Shown: positions 7,723 through 16,275 of the stretch, piece after piece
Layout: every line of letters begins with the position of its first letter
Numbering within the stretch: position 1 is the stretch's first letter
Source: an uncultured Lachnospiraceae bacterium
Lineage (GTDB): Bacteria > Bacillota > Clostridia > Lachnospirales > Lachnospiraceae
DNA length: 35,154 bases
Assembly: GCA_905233695.1 (NCBI GenBank)
Contig: CAJODN010000015.1
Location: 1 to 35,154, forward strand
Reading direction: 5' to 3'
Position numbers and translations under genes: made by a program
The notes under the pieces: model-generated
Seen by the model: the letters and a program-made list of their open reading frames with translations, nothing else
Told to the model about the DNA's origin: nothing
The model's database searches: none

Positions 7723-9105
7723 ATGGGAAATGTGATTTCTTTTAAGGGAATACGATATGCACGGGCGAACCGATGGGAGTATCCGGTGGAAGAGCCTAAG
7801 TGGGACAGGATTAATAATATTGACGATTGCCTCCGGGACTTTAGCACCTTCGGACCGGCATGCTATCAGCCCAGGGCTTTTGTTGACGAAGCTGACAATC
7901 CCGAGAAGGCCTTCTACTATAAGGAATTCAGAGAGGGATGCGACTTTACTTATTCAGAGGATTGCCTGAGACTTAATATCTATACGTCTCTCGATGAAGG
8001 CGGTGGTCTCGACGGACAGAAGAGACCTGTAATTGTCTTTATTCACGGAGGCTCATTTACAACGGGATCAAGTGATGAGAAGCCATTTGATCCTTCCGCT
8101 TGGGTAGAATCGGGATGCGTCGCGGTAACATTTAATTACAGACTGGGACCCTTTGGGTTCTTGTGCTTGCCCGAGCTTGCAAGTGAAGCGGGGCACACCG
8201 GTAACTATGGATTATACGACCAGCTTGCGGCACTTAAATGGATTAAGAATAATATTGAACTATTCGGCGGAGATCCCGATAACGTGACACTTATGGGTCA
8301 ATCCGCAGGCGCAATGTCCGTAACACATTTTATATTAAGCCCGCTTACCAAGGGATTATTCCATAAGGCGGTTCTTTCATCCGGCGGAGGAGTATCAACC
8401 TTCGTATCGCCGAAGCCTGCAGATGATGTATATTCATTCTGCAGAAAGCTTATGAATGAATGCAATGTACAGACGTTGGAAGAATTCAGGGAATTAAGTC
8501 CCGAAGAAATATATTTACCATGGATAAAGCTATCTGGGAAAACCAAGAACTCAGGGTTAATCTTAAGCCCTGTAATCGACAATATCATAATCCAGAAGAC
8601 CAGAAATGACGATTACAAGACAGGCAATTACAATCACATCCCCATAATGATTGGCTTCAACAGCGAAGATATTGTCGTTACGGTATTCTACGAGATGGCA
8701 AGGTCCTTTGGCAAGAATGTGGCCGACTACGTATCAAGTCACGGAAGCGATGAGAGTACAAGAGCGTATCTCTACCACTTCTGCCGTCAGCTTCCCGGTG
8801 ACAACAAGGGAGCATGGCACAGCGCCGACCTATGGTACTGGTTCGGTTCCCTTGATAAATGTTACAGGAAGTTCGAAGACAAGGACAGAGAGCTTAGTAA
8901 AGAGATGATAAGATATCTTACGAATTTTGCTAAGACAAGTAATCCGAGTATCGATTCGAAGGCCGACGAAGAGAGTATCGTCGTGTGGGATTCTTCTTCC
9001 GACGCCCCCGGTAAATTCATGCACTTTTCGGACGACGGCTGTCATATGACAAGAGTAAGTGCAACGAAGATGGTATCAACAATGTTATTCAAAAGAGGTG
9101 TATAA
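7723..9105 (+). CDS. Type-B carboxylesterase (alpha/beta hydrolase)
   Basis: This is a serine esterase of 460 aa, predicted to be cytosolic because no signal peptide is present. The N-terminus has the family FKGIRYA pattern and SEDCLRLNIY (78-87). The oxyanion-hole HGGSF is at 108-112 and the nucleophile elbow GQSAG at 192-196 gives Ser194. The acidic member is probably in GFNSED (about 310) and the histidine in GAWHSADLWYWFG, matching the family spacing. It is somewhat shorter than the usual 500-aa bacterial paranitrobenzyl esterases. GGAGG stands upstream of the ATG. It is placed directly before murC (3-base gap), so it probably shares its transcript. The natural substrate is unknown; feruloyl, acetyl or xenobiotic esters are all possible. 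Confidence 0.88.
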   Translation: MGNVISFKGIRYARANRWEYPVEEPKWDRINNIDDCLRDFSTFGPACYQPRAFVDEADNPEKAFYYKEFREGCDFTYSEDCLRLNIYTSLDEGGGLDGQKRPVIVFIHGGSFTTGSSDEKPFDPSAWVESGCVAVTFNYRLGPFGFLCLPELASEAGHTGNYGLYDQLAALKWIKNNIELFGGDPDNVTLMGQSAGAMSVTHFILSPLTKGLFHKAVLSSGGGVSTFVSPKPADDVYSFCRKLMNECNVQTLEEFRELSPEEIYLPWIKLSGKTKNSGLILSPVIDNIIIQKTRNDDYKTGNYNHIPIMIGFNSEDIVVTVFYEMARSFGKNVADYVSSHGSDESTRAYLYHFCRQLPGDNKGAWHSADLWYWFGSLDKCYRKFEDKDRELSKEMIRYLTNFAKTSNPSIDSKADEESIVVWDSSSDAPGKFMHFSDDGCHMTRVSATKMVSTMLFKRGV

Positions 9106-9108
9106 ATA

Positions 9109-10485
9109 ATGTATACAGTTGATTTTAATAGTAAAGGTCATTTTCACTTTATAGGAATAGGCGGAGTCAGCATGAGCGGTCTCGCCCAGGTGCTTCTTAA
9201 GCGTGACTTCACCGTATCGGGTTCCGACGGTGTTCATTCTGATTATACCGATAGATTAGAGGAGCTGGGTGCGAAGATATATTACTCGCAAGTCGCTGAT
9301 AATATCACGGATGATATCGACTGTGTTGTGTATTCTGCGGCAATTAAGGACGATAACGCCGAGCTTAAGACTGCAAGGGATAAGGGGATTCCCACGCTTA
9401 CAAGAGCCGAATTCTTAGGACAGCTTATGAATAATTATCCCGAATCCATTGCCGTAGCGGGAACTCACGGTAAGACCACCACCACATCGATGATTACACA
9501 GGTTCTTCTTGAGCTTCCGGATGACCCTACGATTTCAATCGGCGGTAATTTTCAGCCAATTAACGGCAATATGCATGTGGGTGACTGTAACACATTTCTC
9601 ACAGAGGCCTGCGAGTATACCAACAGCTACCATGAATTCTATGCGAAGTATTCCATAATCCTTAACATTGAAGCGGACCACCTTGATTTCTTCAAGGACT
9701 TAGATGATGTCAGAGCCTCATTTAATAAGTTTGCCAATAATACCAAGGAAGACGGACGTCTTATTATTAATAATACTATTGAAAATGTGTCTGAGATTAC
9801 GAAGGGCGTGAAAGCCGATGTAATAACCTTCGGTCCGGACGACTCGGCCGATTGCTATGCGACGGACATTGAGTATGACAGAATCGGTAATGGTTCCTTT
9901 GTTCCTATGTATAAGGGTGAAGCCCTGCCGAGAATACAGCTTAAGGTGCCGGGCGAGCATAATATAGCTAACGCCCTGGCTGTAATAGCCTTCTGCAAAG
10001 AGTTTGGGATAGATAATGAAATAATTAAATCAGGATTAGAGAAATACGCCGGCGTTGACAGGAGATTCCAGTATAAGGGAACCATTCGCGGAATAGATAT
10101 TTACGACGATTATGCCCATCATCCCACTGAGATAAGGACAACACTTAAGGCTGCGAAGAATTATGAGAATGAGAGAGTTGTGTGTGTATTCCAGCCCCAC
10201 ACCTATACGAGAACCAAGGCGCTCCTTAAGGAGACGGCAGAGGCACTGAAGAGTGCCGATATGGTTATCCTTGCCAAGATTTATCCCGCAAGAGAAAAGG
10301 ATATATATAACATTTCTTCGGCTGATTTGCAAAAAGAACTTGAGAAAATGAACGTTCCTTGTATTTATATCGATACATTCGACGGAATAGAGCAATTTAT
10401 TTTAAAAAAATGTATGAACAATGACTTGTTAATAACAATGGGCGCCGGAGACATAGTAAAAGTGGGAAATGACCTTCTGAAATAA
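9109..10485 (+). CDS. murC: UDP-N-acetylmuramate-L-alanine ligase
   Basis: MurC adds L-alanine to UDP-MurNAc, the first amino acid of the peptidoglycan stem, in the cytosol. The protein is 458 aa, the normal length. It begins with the MurC Rossmann signature (FHFIGIGGVSMSGLA, 13-27) and SGSD. The ATP loop is GTHGKTTTT at 118-126. The central domain contains TEACEY and NIEADHLDFF, and the C-terminal domain DDYAHHPTEI and VFQPHTYTRT, all diagnostic for MurC. GAGG lies upstream of the start. It is the last gene of the + strand series and is closed by a strong terminator. Confidence 0.96.
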   Translation: MYTVDFNSKGHFHFIGIGGVSMSGLAQVLLKRDFTVSGSDGVHSDYTDRLEELGAKIYYSQVADNITDDIDCVVYSAAIKDDNAELKTARDKGIPTLTRAEFLGQLMNNYPESIAVAGTHGKTTTTSMITQVLLELPDDPTISIGGNFQPINGNMHVGDCNTFLTEACEYTNSYHEFYAKYSIILNIEADHLDFFKDLDDVRASFNKFANNTKEDGRLIINNTIENVSEITKGVKADVITFGPDDSADCYATDIEYDRIGNGSFVPMYKGEALPRIQLKVPGEHNIANALAVIAFCKEFGIDNEIIKSGLEKYAGVDRRFQYKGTIRGIDIYDDYAHHPTEIRTTLKAAKNYENERVVCVFQPHTYTRTKALLKETAEALKSADMVILAKIYPAREKDIYNISSADLQKELEKMNVPCIYIDTFDGIEQFILKKCMNNDLLITMGAGDIVKVGNDLLK

Positions 10486-10488
10486 AAG

Positions 10489-10583
10489 TTATTCACATTA
10501 TTCACATTTTAAGTGCGAGATTTATGTACTTAAGATGTGAATTATTTTTTTATATTTCACAGACGTTTCACGAGTTATTCACA
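10489..10583. promoter_or_regulatory. Cluster of DnaA-box-like 9-mers upstream of dnaD
   Basis: TTATTCACA, a perfect match to the DnaA consensus TTATnCACA, occurs at 10489-10497, directly again at 10498-10506, and at 10575-10583. A one-mismatch copy on the other strand lies at 10536-10544. The second and the mismatched copies are also the arms of a terminator stem, so only the first and third stand free of that explanation. Confidence 0.5.
10500..10552 (+). terminator. Rho-independent terminator after murC
   Basis: A 15-bp stem (10500-10514 with 10528-10542, one G-T pair) with a 13-base loop is followed by TTATTTTTTT. Confidence 0.85.
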
Positions 10584-10623
10584 ATTTTCGACACCGCTGA
10601 AACCCTTGTAAATACGCGCATTG

Positions 10624-10653
10624 TGGACTATTTTGCCCTTTATTTAATATAAT
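10624..10653 (+). promoter_or_regulatory. Promoter of the dnaD-dnaC genes
   Basis: A perfect TATAAT at 10648-10653 lies 43 bases before the ATG of dnaD. The best -35 is TGGACT (10624-10629, 18-base spacer), which matches only 4 of 6. The third DnaA-box-like site is about 65 bases upstream of the -10. Confidence 0.5.
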
Positions 10654-10696
10654 GAATGTGTTAAAATCCTCGTAGGTTTGAAAGAGGATTGATTAT

Positions 10697-11746
10697 ATGG
10701 CAGATATTGTTTTACACACAAGTAGCGATACAGGGGTTACTTGTGTATCTAATGCGTTTATAGATGAATACATGAAGGATGCCAACGGGGAATTCGTTAA
10801 GATATACCTGTATCTCCTCCGGCTTCTCGGTCACGACGAGCTTGATATGGATATAGGAATACTTGCGGAGAAATTAGACCACACGGAGAAGGACGTAAGA
10901 AGGGCACTTGCTTACTGGGAGAAGTGCGGTCTTGTTCGGTTAGAGTATGATAGTAACAATGAACTCTCCGGTATATGCTTCCAGGAGCCTAACGGATCGG
11001 GTAACACATTTACCACGCTGTCAGAGGAAGAAGAGGATACTAAGAATAGTGAAGCCGAGAGTAAGACTCTTCCGAAGAGAAGCGAATACAGTATCTCCGA
11101 GATGAAGAAATTCAAAGAGAACGAAGATATGGAAGAGATGCTCTTCGTAATAGAGAAGTACTTGGGACACAACCTTACCGTTATGGATATTAACTATATT
11201 ATATATTGGACGAAGGAGTTGTCCTTCTCCACAGATCTTGTGTACTATCTTGTTGAGTACTGCATTGATAAGGGACATCCCAATATCAAGTATATGGATA
11301 AGATTGCTCTTGATTGGGCGGCTCACGATATTAAGTCCATTGAGCAGGCGAAAGAGGATACGATACAGCATTCAGAGGCTTACTATAATATATGTAAGTC
11401 CTTCGGCATTAATAACAGGAGTCTTATTAAGTCGGAGCTTGAATATGTCATGAAATGGAAGAAATCAGGTCTTACAGACGAAGTGATCGAGGAGGCGTGC
11501 AGAAGGACAATCGTTAACACCAATAAGCCTAACTTCGAATATGCCGATAAGATTATCGATAATTGGATTAGTCGCAATGTCAAGACTCTTGATGATGTGA
11601 AAGCAATTGATGAAGAATACAAGAGTAAGTTCAGGACCAATGCCCGTAAGGTTAAGAATGTGTCGTCTAAGAACAGGTTCGATAATTTTGAAGCCAGGAA
11701 TTACGACTTTAATGACCTTGAGAAGAAGCTGATAAGTAAAGGTTAA
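10697..11746 (+). CDS. DnaD-domain replication initiation protein
   Basis: This is a DnaD/DnaB-family protein of 349 aa, predicted to remodel the origin and help load the replicative helicase. Residues 15-85 resemble the N-terminal winged-helix region. An acidic linker follows (about 108-128). Two tandem DnaD C-terminal domains come next, each ending in the YxxxIxxxW motif: YMDKIALDW (199-207) and YADKIIDNW (282-290). Two copies of the C-terminal domain is the DnaB-like rather than the DnaD-like arrangement of Bacillus. The ribosome binding site is GAGG at 10684-10687. It is followed nine bases later by the loader ATPase, the same order as dnaB-dnaI in Bacillus. Confidence 0.88.
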   Translation: MADIVLHTSSDTGVTCVSNAFIDEYMKDANGEFVKIYLYLLRLLGHDELDMDIGILAEKLDHTEKDVRRALAYWEKCGLVRLEYDSNNELSGICFQEPNGSGNTFTTLSEEEEDTKNSEAESKTLPKRSEYSISEMKKFKENEDMEEMLFVIEKYLGHNLTVMDINYIIYWTKELSFSTDLVYYLVEYCIDKGHPNIKYMDKIALDWAAHDIKSIEQAKEDTIQHSEAYYNICKSFGINNRSLIKSELEYVMKWKKSGLTDEVIEEACRRTIVNTNKPNFEYADKIIDNWISRNVKTLDDVKAIDEEYKSKFRTNARKVKNVSSKNRFDNFEARNYDFNDLEKKLISKG

Positions 11747-11755
11747 GGAGATAGT

Positions 11756-12733
11756 ATGGCACTGAATAATTCGCAGTACGAACGTATTATGCGGATATAT
11801 TCCGATAGACAATTTGAAAATGCTAAGAGAAGAGACGAAATTAAATCAAGATTATACAACGAATACCCGAGGCTTCAGAAGATAGATGAATGCGTGGCTT
11901 CAGAGAGCCTTAAAGCATCTAAGGAAGCGCTCTCGGGAAATCTTGATGCCATGGTAAGTCTTAGGACAAGAGTAGATGCCCTTAAAAAGGAAAAGGAGGA
12001 TATCTTAAGAAAAGCAGGATATTCACTTGAAGATTTAGAGACTCAGTATTCTTGTCCCTATTGTAAGGACACGGGATTTATCGGCGGTAAGCCTTGCCGA
12101 TGCTTTAAGCAGATGGTTATAGATACCGTCTATTCTCAGAGCAGACTTTCGGGGGTTCTTGATAAGGAGAATTTCGACACATTTAATATTGATTTCTACA
12201 GTAAAGATATTACCAATGAAGATAATGTAACTTCTTATGACAACGCACTTTCTGTGCTTGGTAAATGTAAAGAGTTTTGCGATAATTTCAAGGGAGATGA
12301 GAATATACTCCTCTACGGTTCTCCCGGAGTCGGTAAGACATTTCTTACCCATTGTATTGCGAGAAGTCTCCTTGATAATATGCATTCAGTTCTATATCTT
12401 ACGGCCGACGAGCTTGTCAGAGTATTTGAGACGGAGACATTCGACAAGGAAGAGACAGAAGGCTTTGAGAGCAGAGCCGTATACGATGTAGATGCTCTTA
12501 TTATTGATGATCTGGGCACGGAATTCGTTAATTCCTTTACATCAGCCAAGATTTTTACATGTATTAATGAACGCTTACTTCGTGGGAAGAGCACTATAAT
12601 TTCCACGAATCTTTCGCTCCAAGATTTATTGGACATATATTCAGAGAGAACATTTTCCAGAATCAGTCAGTTCCGAATACTGAAGCTGTTCGGGTCTGAC
12701 ATAAGGATAATGAAGCAAGCGTTAAGTAATTAG
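11756..12733 (+). CDS. dnaC: DnaC/DnaI-type helicase loader ATPase
   Basis: An AAA+ ATPase of 325 aa that loads DnaB-type helicase at origins. The N-terminal half is a coiled-coil region followed by a zinc-binding cluster (C100, C103, C114, C116), as in DnaI. The ATPase part has Walker A GSPGVGKT (188-195), Walker B ALIIDDLG (247-254) and the sensor region STNLSLQDL, then an arginine-finger-like SERTFSRI. AAGGAGA precedes the ATG. The adjacent DnaD-domain gene supports a helicase-loading role. The alternative, an IstB-like transposition helper, is unlikely given the zinc cluster, the length and the neighbour. Confidence 0.92.
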   Translation: MALNNSQYERIMRIYSDRQFENAKRRDEIKSRLYNEYPRLQKIDECVASESLKASKEALSGNLDAMVSLRTRVDALKKEKEDILRKAGYSLEDLETQYSCPYCKDTGFIGGKPCRCFKQMVIDTVYSQSRLSGVLDKENFDTFNIDFYSKDITNEDNVTSYDNALSVLGKCKEFCDNFKGDENILLYGSPGVGKTFLTHCIARSLLDNMHSVLYLTADELVRVFETETFDKEETEGFESRAVYDVDALIIDDLGTEFVNSFTSAKIFTCINERLLRGKSTIISTNLSLQDLLDIYSERTFSRISQFRILKLFGSDIRIMKQALSN

Positions 12734-12759
12734 TGTGGTATGAAAATGGAGGTCATATA

Positions 12760-13941
12760 ATGCCAAGTGATGAGAATTATGTAAAGAATACAACTTCCTT
12801 CGGGGCCCTCGGACTTATTCCGCTTAAGAGCTGTGAGGAGCTGGGTAACAAGATTGATGAATACCTTGTAAGATGGAGGGCCAACAGAGATCCCGACAAC
12901 TACGAGGAAGTTACAAGACAGGGATATAAGCTTGATTCTTATATTGTATCTGCTTCTGTTCCCAGATTCGGTTCCGGAGAAGCCAAGGGTACGCTGGGTC
13001 AATCAATAAGAGGTCTTGACTTATTTATAATGGTTGATGTAACGAACTACAGCCTCACCTATTCTCTCTGCGGACACGTTAATCATATGTCGCCTGACGA
13101 TCATTTCGCGGATCTTAAGAGAATTATTGCGGCAGTAGGCGGTAAGGCAAGAAGAATTACGGTTATTATACCTTTCTTATATGAGAGTAGACAGCACCGT
13201 CGTACAACGAGAGAGTCTCTTGACTGTGCTATTGCCCTTAATGAGCTATGCAATATGGGTGTAACCAACATTATTACATTCGATGCTCACGATCCCAGAG
13301 TACAGAATGCCATACCTCTCTCAGGATTCGAGACAGTACAGCCATCTTACCAATTTATTAAAGGTATACTTAATAATGTGGATGATATTAATATCAGCCC
13401 TGAGCACCTTATGATTATATCACCCGATGAAGGAGCTACGGACAGAGCCGTGTACTTGGCAGGTGTCCTTGGCGTTGACATGGGTATGTTCTATAAGAGA
13501 AGAGATTATTCTAAGATTGTGGGCGGACGTAATCCTATCGTTGCCCATGAATTCCTGGGTTCTTCCGTTGAAGGCAAGGACGTATTCATAATAGACGATA
13601 TGATTTCTTCCGGTGAAAGTATGATTGACGTTGCCACAGAGCTTAAGAAGAGAAAGGCAGAGAGGATATTCCTCCTTTCAACCTTCGGACTCTTTACCAA
13701 CGGTCTCGAGAAATTCGATAAGGCATATGAGGAAGGTCTGATCTACAGACTTGTCACAACTAACCTTACATATCAGACACCGGATCTTCTTGAGAGAGAG
13801 TATTACATTAACTGCGATATGAGTAAATATATTGCGCTTATTATCGATACCCTTAACCACGATTGCTCAATAAGTCACCTTCTTAATCCTTATGACAGGA
13901 TTAAGAACTTCGTTGCAGAGTATCAGAAGAAGCAAGGATAA
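12760..13941 (+). CDS. Divergent ribose-phosphate pyrophosphokinase (PRPP synthetase-like)
   Basis: PRPP synthetases make phosphoribosyl pyrophosphate from ribose-5-phosphate and ATP. The start is placed at ATG 12760, served by GGAGG at 12748-12752; an upstream in-frame GTG at 12733 lacks a ribosome binding site. The protein has 393 aa, longer than the usual 315. Corresponding motifs are recognisable but altered: RQHRRTTRES (144-153) where canonical enzymes have RQDR, FDAHDP (174-179), KRRDYSK (246-252), and a PRPP loop FIIDDMISSGESM (276-288) instead of the DDxxxTxGT form. About 70 extra N-terminal residues are present. It forms a + strand run with dnaC and the PHP gene. Activity is likely but not certain. 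Confidence 0.8.
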   Translation: MPSDENYVKNTTSFGALGLIPLKSCEELGNKIDEYLVRWRANRDPDNYEEVTRQGYKLDSYIVSASVPRFGSGEAKGTLGQSIRGLDLFIMVDVTNYSLTYSLCGHVNHMSPDDHFADLKRIIAAVGGKARRITVIIPFLYESRQHRRTTRESLDCAIALNELCNMGVTNIITFDAHDPRVQNAIPLSGFETVQPSYQFIKGILNNVDDINISPEHLMIISPDEGATDRAVYLAGVLGVDMGMFYKRRDYSKIVGGRNPIVAHEFLGSSVEGKDVFIIDDMISSGESMIDVATELKKRKAERIFLLSTFGLFTNGLEKFDKAYEEGLIYRLVTTNLTYQTPDLLEREYYINCDMSKYIALIIDTLNHDCSISHLLNPYDRIKNFVAEYQKKQG

Positions 13942-13945
13942 TCAT

Positions 13946-14728
13946 ATGAAGTTCGATATGCACTGTCATGTACATGAAGGTTCCGTTGATTCGGAGGTTA
14001 GCGTTGAACGTTATATCAAGCTCCTTATCGACCAGGGCTTCGATGGCATGCTTATAACCGATCATGATTCATACGATGGTTACAGGTATTATTACAACAA
14101 TCTCCGTGGTAAATACCCTGACTTTGTCGTACTTCGCGGTGTTGAATACGACACATTCAACGCGGGACACTTTATAGTTATACTGCCCACAGGCGATGAA
14201 CCGGAGCTTTTTGAGAGGCAAGGGCTTAAGCTCTTGGAATTAATAAGGCTTGTTCATATGCGTGGTGGAATCTTAGGTCCGGCCCATCCCTTCGGCGAGA
14301 ACTTCTTAAGTATATATAATACGGGAAGATTCAAGAGGGATAAGAGGATTACAAGAGCATTTGACTTTTTGGAAGGCTTTAATTCCGCAGAGGATGTTGT
14401 CGATAACGAGAAGGCAATGCTTCTTGCGCTCAAGTATAGGAAGCCGGTGTTCTCCGGAAGCGACTCCCATAATGAGTCGAATGTGGGAACGGCTATAACC
14501 GAGATTGATGCGGATATCAGAACCGAAGACGATCTTATAAGATATATTAAGGAGGGCGGACGTCCCAAGATATCGGGTAAGCGTTGGTACGGAACCATTA
14601 AGGACAAGCTTGGACTTATTAATAAGTTTCTTGTATACGGGTTCTTCCTCTATAACAAATGGGGAGCCTTTGTTAACACAATCCCGAGAAGGAGAGCACA
14701 TAAGCATTTCAGAAGATATTTGAGATAG
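13946..14728 (+). CDS. PHP-domain phosphoesterase
   Basis: A metal-dependent phosphoesterase of the PHP superfamily, 260 aa. The metal ligands are in place: H6 and H8 (DMHCHVH), D39-H40-D41 (ITDHDS), E67 (GVEYD), H75, H114 (GPAHPFG) and D173/H175 (SGSDSHN). The start at 13946 is chosen because the motif begins at residue 4 and AAGGA lies just upstream; an in-frame ATG at 13892 would overlap the previous gene by 50 bases. The basic C-terminal tail (RRRAHKHFRRYLR) is unusual and may bind nucleic acid. Relatives include RNase AM/TrpH-like nucleotidases. The substrate is unknown. Confidence 0.85.
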   Translation: MKFDMHCHVHEGSVDSEVSVERYIKLLIDQGFDGMLITDHDSYDGYRYYYNNLRGKYPDFVVLRGVEYDTFNAGHFIVILPTGDEPELFERQGLKLLELIRLVHMRGGILGPAHPFGENFLSIYNTGRFKRDKRITRAFDFLEGFNSAEDVVDNEKAMLLALKYRKPVFSGSDSHNESNVGTAITEIDADIRTEDDLIRYIKEGGRPKISGKRWYGTIKDKLGLINKFLVYGFFLYNKWGAFVNTIPRRRAHKHFRRYLR

Positions 14729-14751
14729 TATAATAATATTGGGGGAAATGA

Positions 14752-14784
14752 GGCGTCGACAATAGAGTCGGCGTCTTACATTTT
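14752..14784 (+). terminator. Rho-independent terminator after the PHP gene
   Basis: GGCGTCGAC (14752-14760) pairs over all nine bases with GTCGGCGTC (14767-14775), using two G-T pairs. It has a 6-base loop and a short T-rich stretch (14781-14784). Confidence 0.65.
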
Positions 14785-14800
14785 GTTATAGAATAATTCT

Positions 14801-14905
14801 GAAACACCACATCTAGTAGTTTTTGTTACTTTGTTGGATAACTTGCATAAAATATGAAAAAATTTAAAAACATTTTCGTAATAATTGTTGCAAAGAAACA
14901 CCACA
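14801..14905. repeat. Two 11-bp direct repeats flanking the glgC promoter region
   Basis: GAAACACCACA occurs at 14801-14811 and 14895-14905. The second copy lies exactly between the -35 and -10 elements of the predicted glgC promoter. The start-to-start distance is 94 bases, close to nine helical turns. This looks like a regulator binding site with an upstream auxiliary site. Confidence 0.5.
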
Positions 14906-14916
14906 AAAGTTATACT
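14888..14916 (+). promoter_or_regulatory. Promoter of the glgC-glgD operon
   Basis: TTGCAA (14888-14893), a 17-base spacer and TATACT (14911-14916). The predicted start point is about 14923, leaving a leader of roughly 75 bases that contains a short ORF. Confidence 0.65.
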
Positions 14917-14977
14917 TATTGTATGTATATCTAATAAGAAGAGTTATCATAGGCAAGGTAGCTCGAGGAGACCTACA

Positions 14978-14995
14978 ATGAAAGGCAAAAGGTGA
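14978..14995 (+). promoter_or_regulatory. Leader mini-ORF MKGKR before glgC
   Basis: GAGGAG (14965-14970) is placed seven bases before ATG 14978, followed by AAA GGC AAA AGG TGA. The stop is five bases before the glgC ATG at 15001, and the AAAAGG inside the mini-ORF is the only Shine-Dalgarno available to glgC. Translation of glgC may therefore be coupled to or limited by this ORF. Confidence 0.45.
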
Positions 14996-15000
14996 TTACT

Positions 15001-16275
15001 ATGGGAAAGAAAGAAATGATAGCTATGTTGCTTGCCGGTGGGCAGGGAAGTAGACTTGGGGTTCTCACTTCCGATGTGGCTAAGCCGGCCGTTGCATTCG
15101 GCGGAAAGTACAGGATTATCGATTTTCCGCTCAGTAACTGTATTAATTCGGGAATTGACACCGTAGGTGTACTGACACAGTATCAACCGCTTCGTCTTAA
15201 TACACATATAGGTATCGGTATACCTTGGGATCTTGACCGTAACAACGGTGGCGTAACGGTTCTTCCGCCGTATGAGAAGAGTGACGGTTCTGAGTGGTAT
15301 ACGGGTACAGCGAATGCTATTTACCAGAATATTAAGTATATCGAAGGATACGACCCCGATTATGTTCTTATTCTGTCGGGAGACCATATATATAAGATGG
15401 ATTACGAGGCTATGCTTGATCTTCATAAGCAGAACCAGGCAGCTGTTACCATTGCTGCAATGCCGGTTCCCATTGAGGAAGCATCAAGATTCGGTATTGT
15501 TGTAACAGACGACACCGGTAAGATTACTGAGTTCGAAGAGAAGCCTGCTAATCCGAAGAGTAACTTAGCGTCAATGGGTATCTATATATTCAGTTGGCCT
15601 GTTCTTCGTGACGCTTTAATTACAATGAAGGATCAGAGCAACTGTGACTTCGGTAAGCATATTATTCCTTATTGTCACGAGAACGGCGAGAGAATCTTCG
15701 CTTACGAATTCAACGGATATTGGAAGGACGTTGGAACTCTTTCATCATATTGGGAAGCCAATATGGAGCTTATCGACCTTATTCCCGAATTCAATCTCTA
15801 TGAGGAATTCTGGAAGATATATACGAAGCAGAATAAGATTGAACCCCAGTACATTGCGGCATGTGCTTCCGTTAAGAAGTCTATTACCGGAGCAGGTAAC
15901 GAGATATACGGCAAGGTTGAGAACTCAGTTCTCGGTGCCGGCGTAATCGTTGAAGAAGGCGCAAGTGTTGTTGATTCGATTATTATGAAAAATGTTACGA
16001 TTAAGAAGGGAGCGCAGATAGAGAAGGCAATTGTCGCTGAGGATTGCGTGATTGGCGAGAAGGTTAAGATCGGTGTCGGACAGATGGCCGAGAGCAAGCT
16101 TAATCCGAAGGTATATGCGGCTGAGCTTGCGGTTATAGGCGAGAATTCTGTTATCCCCGATAACGTAGAGATAGGTAAGAACACGGCAGTTCGCGGTGTT
16201 ACTACGAAAGAGGATTACCCTCAAGGCAAGTTAGAGAGTGGCGGATTTATTATTAAGGAGGGCGAAGAATCATGA
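15001..16275 (+). CDS. glgC: Glucose-1-phosphate adenylyltransferase, catalytic subunit
   Basis: GlgC makes ADP-glucose from ATP and glucose-1-phosphate, the committed step of glycogen synthesis. The protein is 424 aa. The N-terminal nucleotidyltransferase domain has GGQGSRLG (13-20), the KP motif (28-29), [22 protein letters not shown] and the catalytic [10 protein letters not shown] (about 128-137). A left-handed beta-helix with hexapeptide repeats forms the C-terminal third. The ATG at 15001 is chosen over an in-frame GTG at 14992 because AAAAGG is spaced correctly for it. The stop overlaps the start of glgD (ATGA), so the two subunits are translationally coupled. A 5-codon leader ORF precedes it. 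Confidence 0.96.
   Translation: MGKKEMIAMLLAGGQGSRLGVLTSDVAKPAVAFGGKYRIIDFPLSNCINSGIDTVGVLTQYQPLRLNTHIGIGIPWDLDRNNGGVTVLPPYEKSDGSEWYTGTANAIYQNIKYIEGYDPDYVLILSGDHIYKMDYEAMLDLHKQNQAAVTIAAMPVPIEEASRFGIVVTDDTGKITEFEEKPANPKSNLASMGIYIFSWPVLRDALITMKDQSNCDFGKHIIPYCHENGERIFAYEFNGYWKDVGTLSSYWEANMELIDLIPEFNLYEEFWKIYTKQNKIEPQYIAACASVKKSITGAGNEIYGKVENSVLGAGVIVEEGASVVDSIIMKNVTIKKGAQIEKAIVAEDCVIGEKVKIGVGQMAESKLNPKVYAAELAVIGENSVIPDNVEIGKNTAVRGVTTKEDYPQGKLESGGFIIKEGEES

Noticed and set aside
10489-10696. Chromosomal origin of replication
   Set aside because: DnaA-like boxes and AT-rich DNA are present, but there is no dnaA-dnaN neighbourhood, only three exact boxes, and part of the signal is a terminator stem.
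11756-12733. IstB transposition helper
   Set aside because: The four-cysteine cluster, full-length N-terminal region and adjacent DnaD-domain gene indicate a DnaI-type loader. No transposase is nearby.
12733-12759. Upstream GTG start for the PRPP synthetase gene
   Set aside because: It overlaps the dnaC stop and lacks a ribosome binding site, while GGAGG fits the ATG at 12760.
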